This document shows positions 36,178-45,804 of a stretch of DNA of 64,000 nucleotides, piece after piece. Position 1 is the stretch's first letter. Every line of letters starts with the position of its first letter. Source of the DNA: Eubacterium sp. (GTDB lineage: Bacteria > Bacillota_A > Clostridia > Lachnospirales > Lachnospiraceae); contig JAILEL010000295.1 in assembly GCA_024687845.1 (NCBI GenBank), positions 100,057-164,056 on the forward strand. The letters run 5' to 3'. The notes under the pieces were generated by a model, which saw nothing but the letters and a program-made list of their open reading frames with translations, did no database searches and was not told where the DNA came from. A program made the translations under genes and the position numbers.

Positions 36178-37848
36178 TTATTTTTTATTACTAAATAATG
36201 TCGAAAACAACCCTCGTCCAAGGCTTGCACCCACATTACCTCCAAGAGTCTGACCAAATTTACCAAACTTCTTGCCAACAGTTTTTCCGACCTCTCGTCC
36301 AACAGTACCTGTAACCGCATTTCCTACTGCTTTTGCGGCACGTTTCTTTTCTGCTTCTATTTTCTCCTGTTCACGCTGAGCCGCCTTAGCTTCTGCTTCT
36401 GCCTTCTTTTTAGCTTCTCGTTCCTCTCGTTCTCTTTGTTTTTCTGCTTCTTTCTCTTCTTTTATTTTGGCCTTTTCTGCTTCCTTCTCTTCCTTCATTC
36501 GCTGTTTTTCAGCTTCAGCTTCAAGTCTAAGCTTTTCAGCTGCTTCCTTCTCTTCCATACCTCTTCTTATAAGGAATTCATAAGCTGAATCCGGATCTAT
36601 GGATTCAAAATATTTACTGTAACAGATACTGCTCTTTATAATAATATCTCGTCTATTTTCCTCAATCGAACCAAGTTTTGATTGAGGTGGAAGTATTCTG
36701 GTTTTCTCAGCAATTCCAGGAGTTCCATCTTCTCCAAGAAACGAAACTATAGCTTCTCCAGTTCCAAGTTCCATTATAGTTTCATATGTATCAAACTTTG
36801 GATTTACTCTAAAGGACTGCGCAGCCGCTTTAACCGCCTTCTGGTCAGCCGGTGTATATGCATGAAGAGCATGAAGGACCTTATTTCCAAGTTGAGCAAG
36901 TACACCATCAGGAATATCCTTTGGATTCTGAGTGCAAAAGTATACACCAACTCCTTTAGATCTTATCAGTTTGACAACCTGTTCTATCTTCTCAAGTAAT
37001 GCCTTTGGAGCATCATTAAAAAGAAGATGCGCCTCATCAAAGAAAAATACCATTTTAGGCTTATCCATATCTCCCACTTCAGGAAGTCTCTCAAATAGTT
37101 CCGAAAGGAGATATAATAAAAATGTAGAATAAAGCTTTGAATTATTGATAAGACTTGAGCTGTCAAGAATATTGATCATGCCCTTGCCCATATCACCAAA
37201 AGTAAAGAAATCCATAATGTTAAGAGCAGGTTCACCAAAAAATTTATCACCACCCGCTACTTCAAGGGCCACAAGAGCTCTCACAATCGCAGAAATCGAC
37301 TGAGGGCTCATTTTTCCATACTGAGCTTCAAATTCTTTACTATGTTCTGATACATAGTTAAGCATTGACTTTAAATCTTTGGTATCCAAAAGCAGGAGTC
37401 CGCTATCATCAGCTATTTTAAAAACAATTGACAGAATATCTGACTGAAGCTCATTTAGTTCCATAAGACGAGAAAGAAGAAGCGGCCCCATCTCAGAGAT
37501 AGTGGTTCTAAGTGTCACACCCTTTTCACCGTAAATGTCCCAAAGTGTAACAGGATAACCCTTAAATCCAAATCCAGCAGCTTCCAGTCCAAACCTGTCT
37601 ATTCTGCTACGCATATCTTCACTATCCAGCCCCGGATCAGCAAGTCCTGCAATATCTCCCTTTACATCGGCCATAAAAACAGGAACCCCCATATCCGAAA
37701 AGCTTTCTGCCATCACCTTAAGAGTTACAGTTTTTCCTGTTCCTGTAGCTCCAGCAACAAGTCCGTGACGATTTGACATTTTAGGAAGAAGATATATCCT
37801 CTCACCATCATCATTTATTCCAAGCCATATTTTACTTTCATTATACAT
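36178..37848 (-). CDS. HerA-like ATPase (DUF853, YjgR family)
   Basis: 556 residues. Walker A GATGTGKT at 33-40 and Walker B MVFFFDEAHLLFND near 270 place it with HerA/FtsK-type ATPases. VYFCTQNPKDIPD is a family marker. A long K/E/A/R helix at about 440-515 is likely a coiled coil, followed by a Gly-rich C-terminus (GREVGKTVGKKFGKFG). The function is not established; HerA relatives handle DNA. It overlaps no gene but lies only 20 bases after the HAD gene, so they are likely an operon. Confidence 0.87.
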   Translation of the reverse strand: MYNESKIWLGINDDGERIYLLPKMSNRHGLVAGATGTGKTVTLKVMAESFSDMGVPVFMADVKGDIAGLADPGLDSEDMRSRIDRFGLEAAGFGFKGYPVTLWDIYGEKGVTLRTTISEMGPLLLSRLMELNELQSDILSIVFKIADDSGLLLLDTKDLKSMLNYVSEHSKEFEAQYGKMSPQSISAIVRALVALEVAGGDKFFGEPALNIMDFFTFGDMGKGMINILDSSSLINNSKLYSTFLLYLLSELFERLPEVGDMDKPKMVFFFDEAHLLFNDAPKALLEKIEQVVKLIRSKGVGVYFCTQNPKDIPDGVLAQLGNKVLHALHAYTPADQKAVKAAAQSFRVNPKFDTYETIMELGTGEAIVSFLGEDGTPGIAEKTRILPPQSKLGSIEENRRDIIIKSSICYSKYFESIDPDSAYEFLIRRGMEEKEAAEKLRLEAEAEKQRMKEEKEAEKAKIKEEKEAEKQREREEREAKKKAEAEAKAAQREQEKIEAEKKRAAKAVGNAVTGTVGREVGKTVGKKFGKFGQTLGGNVGASLGRGLFSTLFSNKK

Positions 37849-37867
37849 TTCAGTTTATACCCCCATA

Positions 37868-38476
37868 TTAGTACTGAATGCCTTTCTCATGAAAAACTTG
37901 TACAAGATTTTCATATCCTGTGAAAAGAACTGCATCCATTCCGACTGCCTTAGCACCATCAATATTAACCTGTCTGTCATCTACAAAAAGACTTTCAGAC
38001 AATTTGATTCCAAAACGAGATTCCAAAAGCCTGTAAATCTCAGCATCAGGTTTAGTTATCTTCTCAAATCCAGATATAATATAACCATCTGCAAGAGGAA
38101 GAAAATTAAATGTAGGCCAATGCTGCTCTGCTGTATCAGTAGGATAATTCGATAAAATATATACTCCATATCCAGCATCTTTTAGACGTTTTACCATTGG
38201 TTCTGAATAAGGATATTCCTCTATAAGCTTATCCGTGTTTGCCCAGAACGCCCTGATTTCTTTTTCATACTGAGGATAAAGTTCAAGGAAATGTGGCAGA
38301 GCATCTTTTCCTGTCCACTTTCCAAGATCCAATTCATGCCAGTATTCTGTTACAACCATGTTGGCTGAAAGAAACTCTACAGCTTCTTCACTGAAACCAA
38401 GATTTCTCATAAGTTTTTCATAGCAAAAATCAGCCAGTACATCACCTACATCAAAAACAATATTTTTGTAAATCAT
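37868..38476 (-). CDS. HAD-superfamily hydrolase
   Basis: 202 residues, subfamily IA like YihX. Nucleophile Asp9 in FDVGDVL, YILSNYP as motif II, KPDAEIY as motif III and SLFVDDRQVNIDGA as motif IV. It probably dephosphorylates a sugar phosphate or similar metabolite. GAGG lies 5 bases before ATG. Confidence 0.9.
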   Translation of the reverse strand: MIYKNIVFDVGDVLADFCYEKLMRNLGFSEEAVEFLSANMVVTEYWHELDLGKWTGKDALPHFLELYPQYEKEIRAFWANTDKLIEEYPYSEPMVKRLKDAGYGVYILSNYPTDTAEQHWPTFNFLPLADGYIISGFEKITKPDAEIYRLLESRFGIKLSESLFVDDRQVNIDGAKAVGMDAVLFTGYENLVQVFHEKGIQY

Positions 38477-38524
38477 AATAACCTCACTAATGTAATCATT
38501 TAAGTAATATATTAATGCAATCAG

Positions 38525-38875
38525 TTATTGCAGAGATCTCGTAGCAACCACATTTACATTCGTGCCTGCAACATGATCTATAACCACATCTCCAACCTTA
38601 ACCGGAAGATGTAGAACTGTTCTTTTTATTTCATCCATCGTTTCAAATATCTTATCCTTAGGAACTGCATTTTCAGTTTTAACAGGAACACTGACACCTT
38701 CAACTGTACGAATGGTACTCGTTACCATTCTTGAAGGGGCAGTCATTTCAGAAACCGCATAATCCTTACCTCTGTTACAGGTATTTCCAGATACTGAAAG
38801 AACTTCACCATTTTCCATTTCTACACTGAGATGACAGCCCATAGGACAACAGATACATATTAATTCTTTGTTCAT
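38525..38875 (-). CDS. DUF1667 protein
   Basis: 116 residues. CICCPMGCHLSVE at the start and SGNTCNRGKDYA give four cysteines that probably bind an iron-sulfur cluster or metal. It is the third gene of a fixed trio with two FAD oxidoreductases. Its role there may be an electron-carrying subunit; this is inference from context. Confidence 0.88.
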   Translation of the reverse strand: MNKELICICCPMGCHLSVEMENGEVLSVSGNTCNRGKDYAVSEMTAPSRMVTSTIRTVEGVSVPVKTENAVPKDKIFETMDEIKRTVLHLPVKVGDVVIDHVAGTNVNVVATRSLQ

Positions 38876-38902
38876 GGTAGCGCCTTTCCTTATTCAAAAG
38901 TA

Positions 38903-40177
38903 CTAAACTAATTCAATATAAATATCTTCAGAAACTGAATTAATGATGTCTTTTTTTATCAGAACATCCTGCATTTCACTAGGTATAAGCACTCTGGTCT
39001 TGCGCCGCAGCAATTCTTTGTCACCGCTTCGTACAACTATACTCTTATCCTTATAGACTCCACCTACACGGAATCTAAGATGGATATCTTCTGAAATCTT
39101 TCCTGCTCTGATCTTATTTGGAACTGTATATCTTACACCCGACTGTGTGAATATACTTAGATAATTCAAGTCTTTATCTTCCTGTTTTTCATTTGGTAAA
39201 TCAGTCTTTAAACCTTTTACATATTCTGCAGCGCTTTCACCTGCCTTTGTGGCTTCTGCAGATACAAAATCAACAAGATCATGAACATGGAGTACATTTC
39301 CACAGGCAAATATACCATCTATATCTGTGCATAGCCTATCATCAACTACTGGTCCATTTGTAAGCGGATTGATATCAACCCCGCAGGATCTGGATAGTTC
39401 ATTTTCAGGAATCAATCCACAGGAAAGAAGCAATGTGTCACAGGGATAAAGCTTTTCTGTTCCCTTAATGGGGACTCCATCTTTAACCTCTGCTACAACT
39501 ACCCCTTCAAGTTTTTCCTTTCCCTTTATATCTACAATAGTATGACTTAAATATAAAGGTATATTATAATCTTCCAGACACTGAACTATATTTCTATTAA
39601 GGCCATTACTGTAAGGCATTAATTCAAATACAGCAGCTACATGTGCCCCTTCAAGAGTCATACGTCTGGCCATAATAAGACCAATATCGCCTGATCCAAG
39701 AATTATAACCTCTTTGCCCGGCATAATTCCATCAATATTAATAAGTCTCTGAGCGGTTCCTGCCGTATAGATGCCTTGAGGTCTGTAGCCTGGAATTCCA
39801 AGGGCTCCCCTTGGTCTTTCACGACATCCCATAGCAAGTATAACCGCATCTGATTTTACATTCTCAACTCCACGTTTTGCACTGAGAATAGTTACAATTT
39901 TATCATTAGTAATATTCATAACCATTGTATCAGTTTCATATTCAATACCAAGCTCATTTACCATATCTGCATATCGCTCAGCATACTCCGGTCCTGTAAG
40001 CTCTTCTTTAAATGTATGAAGTCCAAAACCATTATGAATGCACTGATTAAGAATACCACCTAGAACTGAATCTCTTTCAAATATTATTATTTTTTCCAGT
40101 CCCTTCTTCTTAGCTGCAACTGCAGCTGCCATACCAGCAGGACCACCACCAATAATTATAAGTTCAAATTCACGCAT
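38903..40177 (-). CDS. NAD(P)/FAD-dependent oxidoreductase, middle subunit of the GlpA-like trio
   Basis: 424 residues. The FAD-binding FELIIIGGGPAGMAAAVAA is N-terminal, a second dinucleotide fold VIILGSGDIGLIMARR is central, and FACGNVLHVHDLVD is the usual FAD site near the end. ATG 40177 has GGAGG 8 bases upstream; earlier in-frame codons (40192-40195) fall on this site. It follows the GlpA-like gene directly. Similar trios are annotated as anaerobic glycerol-3-phosphate dehydrogenase-like complexes. Confidence 0.88.
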   Translation of the reverse strand: MREFELIIIGGGPAGMAAAVAAKKKGLEKIIIFERDSVLGGILNQCIHNGFGLHTFKEELTGPEYAERYADMVNELGIEYETDTMVMNITNDKIVTILSAKRGVENVKSDAVILAMGCRERPRGALGIPGYRPQGIYTAGTAQRLINIDGIMPGKEVIILGSGDIGLIMARRMTLEGAHVAAVFELMPYSNGLNRNIVQCLEDYNIPLYLSHTIVDIKGKEKLEGVVVAEVKDGVPIKGTEKLYPCDTLLLSCGLIPENELSRSCGVDINPLTNGPVVDDRLCTDIDGIFACGNVLHVHDLVDFVSAEATKAGESAAEYVKGLKTDLPNEKQEDKDLNYLSIFTQSGVRYTVPNKIRAGKISEDIHLRFRVGGVYKDKSIVVRSGDKELLRRKTRVLIPSEMQDVLIKKDIINSVSEDIYIELV

Positions 40178-40191
40178 CTCATCAACCTCCA

Positions 40192-41586
40192 TCAATTCTT
40201 CTTAACTTCAGCTAACGGAGTGCCCAGTTCCTTTGAAATGAGAGTCATTACCTTTGGTGTACAGAATCCGGCCTGGCATCTTCCCATTCCGGCTCTTGTT
40301 CTTCTTTTAACCCCATCTAAAGTTTTAGCACCGAGCGGCCTCTTTATGGCATCCAGTATCTCACCTTCTGTTACACTTTCGCAGCGGCATACTATATTTC
40401 CATAGGATGGATTCTCTTTTATAAGCGTATTCTGTTCATCAACAGATAATGCAGCAAAATGTACCACACCTTTTCGCTCATCAATAAATGAATCTTTAGA
40501 AACAAGCTCATATTTTTCACCAATAAGCTGTGCAACATATTCCCCTATAGCAGGAGCACTGGAAAGTCCTGGTGATTCGATGCCTGCAACATCGATAAAT
40601 CCGGGACAGACATAACCGATTTCAAAATCTCCTGATTCACCTGTCGCTCTAAGCCCGGAAAAGTTCGTTATTGTTTTATTAAATGGAATCTTATCTACAG
40701 AAAGAGCTGCTCTTTCTTTTACAAGATCAAGGCCATATCTGGTTGTTGCTGTATCTTCCTTATCTTCAATATCTTCAGCCGATGGGCCAACCATAAGATT
40801 TCCATGGACTGTCGGTGTAACAAGAACACCCTTGCCAAGCTTAGTAGGCAGTTGAAAAATAGTTCTGGAAACAAGACTGCCTGTTTCCTTATCCATCAGA
40901 TAATACTCACCACGTCTTGGAATAATTGTCATCTTCTTATCCGAAACCATATTATGTATAGCATCAGCATAAACACCAGCGGCATTTATTACAATGTGTC
41001 CTTTAATAACATCTTCTTTTTCACCTGATACTATAACATCAAAAGTTTCATCATCATTTTTCACTATATCCTTTACTTCAGTTCCGAATCTGAACAAAGC
41101 ACCATTAGCAAATGCATTTTCTGCAAATGCAATATTCATTTCAAAAGGACAAACTATTCCTGAGGTTTCTGCCAGAAGAGCCCCAGCCACTTTCCCAATT
41201 GATGGCTCGAGTGCATGTACCTCATCTTCTGTAAGAAGTTTCAGCCCCTCAACACCATTCTGAATCCCTCTGTCATACAATTCACGGAGATCATCCATTT
41301 GAGCTTCTTCAAAGCAAAGAACCATAGCCCCATTATTCTTGTATGCGAAATCAAGTTTTTCTGAAAGCTCCTGCATCAGCTTACTCCCCCTTACGTTAAG
41401 CCTTGCTTTCAGAGTTCCCGGTTTAGCATCGAAGCCCGCATGCACAATACCACTATTAGCCTTTGTTGTTCCTTCACAAACATCATCTTCTTTTTCAAGT
41501 ACAAGAATACTGAGTCTGTATCTTGAAAGTTCTCTGGCAATAGCGCACCCCGAAACACCAGCACCGATGATAATTACATCATACAC
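40192..41586 (-). CDS. GlpA-like FAD oxidoreductase with C-terminal [2Fe-2S] domain
   Basis: 464 residues. The N-terminus VIIIGAGVSGCAIARELSRY binds FAD, and the DAO-type fold follows with TTKANSGIVHAGFD. The C-terminal BFD-like domain has the cysteine set VCRCE...GRCQAGFC for a [2Fe-2S] cluster. Members oxidise glycerol 3-phosphate or another 2-hydroxy acid. The start is a GTG; an ATG four bases further is out of frame. The stop lies 14 bases before the next gene's start. A terminator of the previous unit precedes it by about 35 bases. The substrate remains open. Confidence 0.87.
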   Translation of the reverse strand: MYDVIIIGAGVSGCAIARELSRYRLSILVLEKEDDVCEGTTKANSGIVHAGFDAKPGTLKARLNVRGSKLMQELSEKLDFAYKNNGAMVLCFEEAQMDDLRELYDRGIQNGVEGLKLLTEDEVHALEPSIGKVAGALLAETSGIVCPFEMNIAFAENAFANGALFRFGTEVKDIVKNDDETFDVIVSGEKEDVIKGHIVINAAGVYADAIHNMVSDKKMTIIPRRGEYYLMDKETGSLVSRTIFQLPTKLGKGVLVTPTVHGNLMVGPSAEDIEDKEDTATTRYGLDLVKERAALSVDKIPFNKTITNFSGLRATGESGDFEIGYVCPGFIDVAGIESPGLSSAPAIGEYVAQLIGEKYELVSKDSFIDERKGVVHFAALSVDEQNTLIKENPSYGNIVCRCESVTEGEILDAIKRPLGAKTLDGVKRRTRAGMGRCQAGFCTPKVMTLISKELGTPLAEVKKN

Positions 41587-41622
41587 CCTATAACACCTGC
41601 CTTCCTAAAGTATTTTACTTAG

Positions 41623-41656
41623 AAAAAAGGGACTGTACTGCAAATGTACAATCCCG
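41623..41656 (-). terminator. Terminator of the DUF4230/acidic membrane-protein unit
   Basis: On the minus strand GGGATTGTAC-atttgca-GTACAGTCCC with one mismatch, followed by TTTTTTCT. Confidence 0.88.
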
Positions 41657-41683
41657 TAAATGTCAATCAATAATGATTAAAGA

Positions 41684-41923
41684 TTAAGCCTCTGCAGGTT
41701 CTGCAAGATCCTCAGCTATATCCTGATCATCCTCAAAGAAATCATCATCAAAGTCATCATCAAACTCATCAAAATCATCAAGATAATCTGGAGTAAGATA
41801 CTTATAAACTGCAACTGCAATTCCTGCAATAAGTGTAATAACACCAACGATAATACAGATAGTGATTATCGCACTCTTTGCTCCCTCAACGGCATCATCT
41901 TTAACTACTATTTCGTCTCTCAT
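41684..41923 (-). CDS. Small membrane protein with acidic tail
   Basis: 79 residues. One membrane segment (AIITICIIVGVITLIAGIAVAV) is followed by KYLTPDYLDDFDEFDDDFDD, a strongly acidic tail. ATG 41923 has GGGGG 10 bases upstream; the frame extends to 41944 without a better site. Unknown family. Last gene of the run from pspA through pcrA. Confidence 0.7.
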   Translation of the reverse strand: MRDEIVVKDDAVEGAKSAIITICIIVGVITLIAGIAVAVYKYLTPDYLDDFDEFDDDFDDDFFEDDQDIAEDLAEPAEA

Positions 41924-41974
41924 TATCAAGAAACCCCCTTTCAAAATTAAATCAGTGAATTCATTATAGCATAT

Positions 41975-42706
41975 TTATTTTTCAGATTCAACAACAAGCT
42001 GTTTATCACCAACTGCATTTTCAAGGACCTCATAAATAACCTTTTTAGCATTGTCATCAGCATCTGACTTAAGGCTCTCAAGATCAGCATTCTGTCGCAC
42101 ATCTTCTTCAGCATATTTTATAGCTTCGACTCCGTCAGTCTTATTATCCCAGTTGAAAAGAGCATGCTTCTCATCAAAGAAATTAACAGAATTCGGATCA
42201 ACATTTATCGATTGAATATCTGATTTCGGTATTTTAACCAGAACAGTATCGCCAACAACACTGACATCAACATTACTTATATCAAAGCCGGCTCTTACCT
42301 CAGCAGAATAGCCCATTGAATAAGATTTCTGAGTGATAAATGGAATCTCGCCCTCTGAGTAATAGATAACCCCATTATAAGTCATCTTGGAAGTCGTAAG
42401 ATCACTCACCTCCTCAATCTTTGCAGAAATCATCGCTGAAGTAATCTCAGGCTCTTTTTCTTCCTTGTTATTTATCTTATATACCACGTAAAGACTAATC
42501 CCTAAAGCCAGACTTATAATAAGTAAAATCCCTATAATCCATAAAAGTATTTTATTCATATTGAAGCCCCCTCTTTTCCTCTTAGACGACCTTCTACGAT
42601 AAGGTTCCTCATCTTCATCATTTCTTTTATCATAAAAATACTCATCAGATGACTTTTCTCCGTAACTATCCTCATCATACAATTCCTCGTCAAAGCGTTT
42701 TTCCAT
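41975..42706 (-). CDS. DUF4230 membrane protein
   Basis: 243 residues. A charged N-terminus with R/K/D/E repeats (RRRSSKRKRGG) leads to one membrane segment at about 50-73, then a soluble domain with TYNGVIYYSEGEIPFI and VLVKIPKSDIQSINVDPNS, as in DUF4230. The function of the family is unknown. It starts 12 bases after the pcrA stop, so it is in the same operon. Confidence 0.75.
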   Translation of the reverse strand: MEKRFDEELYDEDSYGEKSSDEYFYDKRNDEDEEPYRRRSSKRKRGGFNMNKILLWIIGILLIISLALGISLYVVYKINNKEEKEPEITSAMISAKIEEVSDLTTSKMTYNGVIYYSEGEIPFITQKSYSMGYSAEVRAGFDISNVDVSVVGDTVLVKIPKSDIQSINVDPNSVNFFDEKHALFNWDNKTDGVEAIKYAEEDVRQNADLESLKSDADDNAKKVIYEVLENAVGDKQLVVESEK

Positions 42707-42718
42707 AAGTAACCCTCT

Positions 42719-44962
42719 CTATATTTTTTTCAGTTTTGCCAAAGTGGCAAACATCCTTTTCTCTCCAACCGTATCAAAATTAACAGTAATCTCATATTCA
42801 TTTCCGGCCTTGACCATCTCAGTTACTGTTCCTTTACCAAACTTAATATGTCTCACTCTGTCGCCAACACTATAGTTTATAGCATCAATAGTCGAGGCAG
42901 CAGCCCCCGACGAACCATTTGATTTTTTTGTAGAATTCTTCATTCCACCATATGGAACGCCCATTTTAGGTGTCACTGTCCTGCCATACGAAGTCGAGCC
43001 TGTATACGGCTTTGTTGAAGCACTGGATATTTTACTACGTCCTGTCGCTCCATCAAGATACTCTGTAGGAATCTCATCTATAAACCTTGATGGTGCAGGA
43101 TACATACGACTTCCATTTACTAGTCTTGTTTTTGCACCGCTAAGATACAATTCTTTTTTAGCTCTGGTTATTCCAACATAACAGAGTCTTCGTTCCTCTT
43201 CAATTGCGTCTGGATCATCTGAATCAATTGACATCCCACTAGGGAAAAGATTCTCTTCCATACCAACAATAAAAACCACAGGAAATTCAAGACCTTTGGC
43301 ACTATGAAGTGTCATAAGAGTTACCCTGCTTCCACCATCCTCTTCCTCATCAGTATCAGCTACAAGTGATATTTCTTCGAGAAGTTCTATCAGAGTAGGT
43401 TCTTCAGCATCCTGTTCATAAGAAGATATCTTGTTCTTAAGCTCCTCTATATTCTCAATTCTGGTATTAGCCTCGTCTGTACCTTCATTCTGAAGCAGAA
43501 GCTTGTAACCAGTTTTCTCTAAAAGCTCATCAAAGAGCTCAGTCAGCTCACCAGTATGAGCCTTTTCCCTAAGAGATTCCATCATTTCCATAAATCCGGC
43601 AATCTTCTCACTGCTTCTTCCAAGCTCATTCCTAAACTCAGGTTCTAAGCAGAAATCATACATGGACATACCTTGACTCATACTTTTTTCACGAATCTTA
43701 TCCACAGTTGATTGACCGATTCCACGTCTTGGAACATTTATTATCCTGACAAAGGACACCTCATCTGCCGGGTTACCTAAGACTTTAAGATATGCAACCA
43801 GATCTCTTATTTCCTTACGATTATAGAATCCAGTGCCACCAAAAAGCTTATACGGAATATTTGAAAAGATAAGTTTTTCCTCAAGAGCTCTGGACTGAGC
43901 ATTTGTTCTGTAAAGAATTGCTATATCATTATAATCAACATCCAGATCAAGATGCTGGTGCAGGATATTACTTACAGTACCCTGTGCCTCTTCAAACTCC
44001 GAACTATAAACAGTATAATGAATCTTCTCGCCAACTTCATTTTCAGTCCACAGACTTTTAACTTTACGCCCCTCATTATTAGCAATAACTGCATTTGCAG
44101 CATTCAGAACTGTTGAAGTACTTCTGTAATTCTGCTCAAGCTTTACAACCTTAGCATCCTTATATTCGTCTTCAAAATTCAGTATATTATAAATGTTAGC
44201 TCCTCTGAACTTATAAATTGACTGATCATCATCACCTACTACACAAAGGTTCTTCCATTTGTCAGCAAGATATTTAACCAGAAGAAACTGACTATGATTA
44301 GTATCCTGGTACTCATCCACCATAATGTACTTGAATCTGTTCTGATACATTTCAAGAACATCCTTCTCTCTACTGAAAAGCTCAAGAGTTTTGAATATCA
44401 GGTCATCAAAGTCCAGCGCATTATTCTGCTTCATTCTATTCTGATACTCACGGTAAATCTTCGCCATCTGCATATCTCTGTAATTGAAAGCAGATCTGCT
44501 GTCTACATCATCAGGAGTAAGAAATTCTTCCTTTGCCTTCGAAATAAAACTGATGCATGCCTTTTCAGGATATTGCTTCGGATCAAGATTTAAGGTTTTA
44601 AGAACCTCCTTTACAACAGTCTTCTGATCATCTGTATCATATATTGTGAAGCTATTATTTCCACCAAGTCTGTCATAAAATCTCCTGAGAATCCTTACAC
44701 ACATAGAGTGAAATGTACTCACCCATATTCCTTCTGCTCCAACACCTATCTCAGTTTCAACTCTTTCGCGCATCTCATTTGCAGCCTTATTGGTAAATGT
44801 GATGGCAAGAATATTATATGGATTCACTCCCATCTCATCTATCAGATACGCAATTCTATGAACTATAACCCTTGTCTTGCCGCTTCCAGCCCCGGCAAGT
44901 ATAAGAAGAGGCCCCTCGGTATACGAGCAGGCCTCCCATTGTTTATCATTTAACCCCAGCAT
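42719..44962 (-). CDS. pcrA: UvrD/PcrA-type DNA helicase
   Basis: 747 residues, superfamily 1A 3'-5' helicase used in repair and conflict resolution. Walker A LAGAGSGKT at 22-30, VDEYQDTN as motif II, GDDDQSIYKFRGA as motif III, VTLMTLHSAKGLEFP as motif V and YVGITRAKKELYL as motif VI. The C-terminal 40 residues (VGDRVRHIKFGKGTV) form the Tudor-like domain that binds RNA polymerase in PcrA. Its ATG overlaps the pspA-like stop by one base (TAATG), so the two are translationally coupled. Confidence 0.96.
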   Translation of the reverse strand: MLGLNDKQWEACSYTEGPLLILAGAGSGKTRVIVHRIAYLIDEMGVNPYNILAITFTNKAANEMRERVETEIGVGAEGIWVSTFHSMCVRILRRFYDRLGGNNSFTIYDTDDQKTVVKEVLKTLNLDPKQYPEKACISFISKAKEEFLTPDDVDSRSAFNYRDMQMAKIYREYQNRMKQNNALDFDDLIFKTLELFSREKDVLEMYQNRFKYIMVDEYQDTNHSQFLLVKYLADKWKNLCVVGDDDQSIYKFRGANIYNILNFEDEYKDAKVVKLEQNYRSTSTVLNAANAVIANNEGRKVKSLWTENEVGEKIHYTVYSSEFEEAQGTVSNILHQHLDLDVDYNDIAILYRTNAQSRALEEKLIFSNIPYKLFGGTGFYNRKEIRDLVAYLKVLGNPADEVSFVRIINVPRRGIGQSTVDKIREKSMSQGMSMYDFCLEPEFRNELGRSSEKIAGFMEMMESLREKAHTGELTELFDELLEKTGYKLLLQNEGTDEANTRIENIEELKNKISSYEQDAEEPTLIELLEEISLVADTDEEEDGGSRVTLMTLHSAKGLEFPVVFIVGMEENLFPSGMSIDSDDPDAIEEERRLCYVGITRAKKELYLSGAKTRLVNGSRMYPAPSRFIDEIPTEYLDGATGRSKISSASTKPYTGSTSYGRTVTPKMGVPYGGMKNSTKKSNGSSGAAASTIDAINYSVGDRVRHIKFGKGTVTEMVKAGNEYEITVNFDTVGEKRMFATLAKLKKI

Positions 44963-45651
44963 TATTCGCCAGATCTAATTCCCATCTGAGCTTTAAGCGC
45001 TGCAAGTTCATCCTGAACGGCTGCATCAGGAGAAGCATCATATTTTTTGGTAAGGCTGTCAACCTCGTTAGAAGCTGTAGTAGAATTAAGTTCAGCCTCT
45101 GCAGCTGCCATATCAAGCATAGCATCTGCCTTATCTTCCATTCTCTGGAAGGCTGCAAAGCTGGATGCAGAGTCAATCTTGGAGGTAATTCTGTTAACAT
45201 CCTGCTGTGCTCTGGCAAGTCTGATCTTAGCCTTAATTGCATCTTTACGTGAGTCAAGCTCAGCTATATCATTAACAAGCTTATCATGCATCTGACGCAT
45301 CTTCATAGCATTTGCTGAAGCAACATCATATACCTGCCGAAGTGTTTCCTGTTTTGCAACAAGCTTTGCTTTTTCTGTAAGAAATCTTGTAGCATCAGCA
45401 TCATTTCCAGCCAGAACAGCTTTTTCAGCATACTGCTGCATTCTTGCAATTTCAGCATTTACTTCATCAAGGTTACGCTTAGCCTTAGCCTCATCAGCCA
45501 TAACCTCTGCCGTTTCACTTTTAACCTTAGCAAGGTCATTGTTCAAATTACGTAATGTCTGATCAATCATCTTCTCAGGATCTTCTGCTTTATCGAGAAG
45601 CGCATTGATATTTGCAGACATAATGTCTTTAAATCTTGATAAAATACCCAA
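44962..45651 (-). CDS. PspA/IM30-family membrane-stress protein
   Basis: 229 residues. Starts GILSRFKDIMSANINALLDKAEDPE, the classic PspA/VIPP1 beginning, with the first amphipathic helix intact. The rest is coiled coil. These proteins form ESCRT-III-like polymers on damaged membranes. The start codon is TTG, with GGGAGG 8 bases upstream; no ATG is available near. Coupled to pcrA by a one-base overlap, an uncommon partner. Confidence 0.93.
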   Translation of the reverse strand: MGILSRFKDIMSANINALLDKAEDPEKMIDQTLRNLNNDLAKVKSETAEVMADEAKAKRNLDEVNAEIARMQQYAEKAVLAGNDADATRFLTEKAKLVAKQETLRQVYDVASANAMKMRQMHDKLVNDIAELDSRKDAIKAKIRLARAQQDVNRITSKIDSASSFAAFQRMEDKADAMLDMAAAEAELNSTTASNEVDSLTKKYDASPDAAVQDELAALKAQMGIRSGE

Positions 45652-45762
45652 TTTAAAATCCTCCCTATATCATATTTACTTTTTCATAAAACGAATCAGA
45701 CTTCTAAACAGATAGACGTCTGTTTCTCTTCAAATCATAGTGTGATTATACTAAAAATGTGT

Positions 45763-45804
45763 ATTACATTCAATGATTATTATCTCATAAACCGTAAATA
45801 GTAA
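45763..45804. repeat. Interspersed palindromic repeat, copy 3
   Basis: On the minus strand it begins directly after the TAG of the phosphorylase gene: TTACTATTTACGGTTTATGA, with imperfect pairing to the ATTGAATGTAAT end. Confidence 0.55.
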
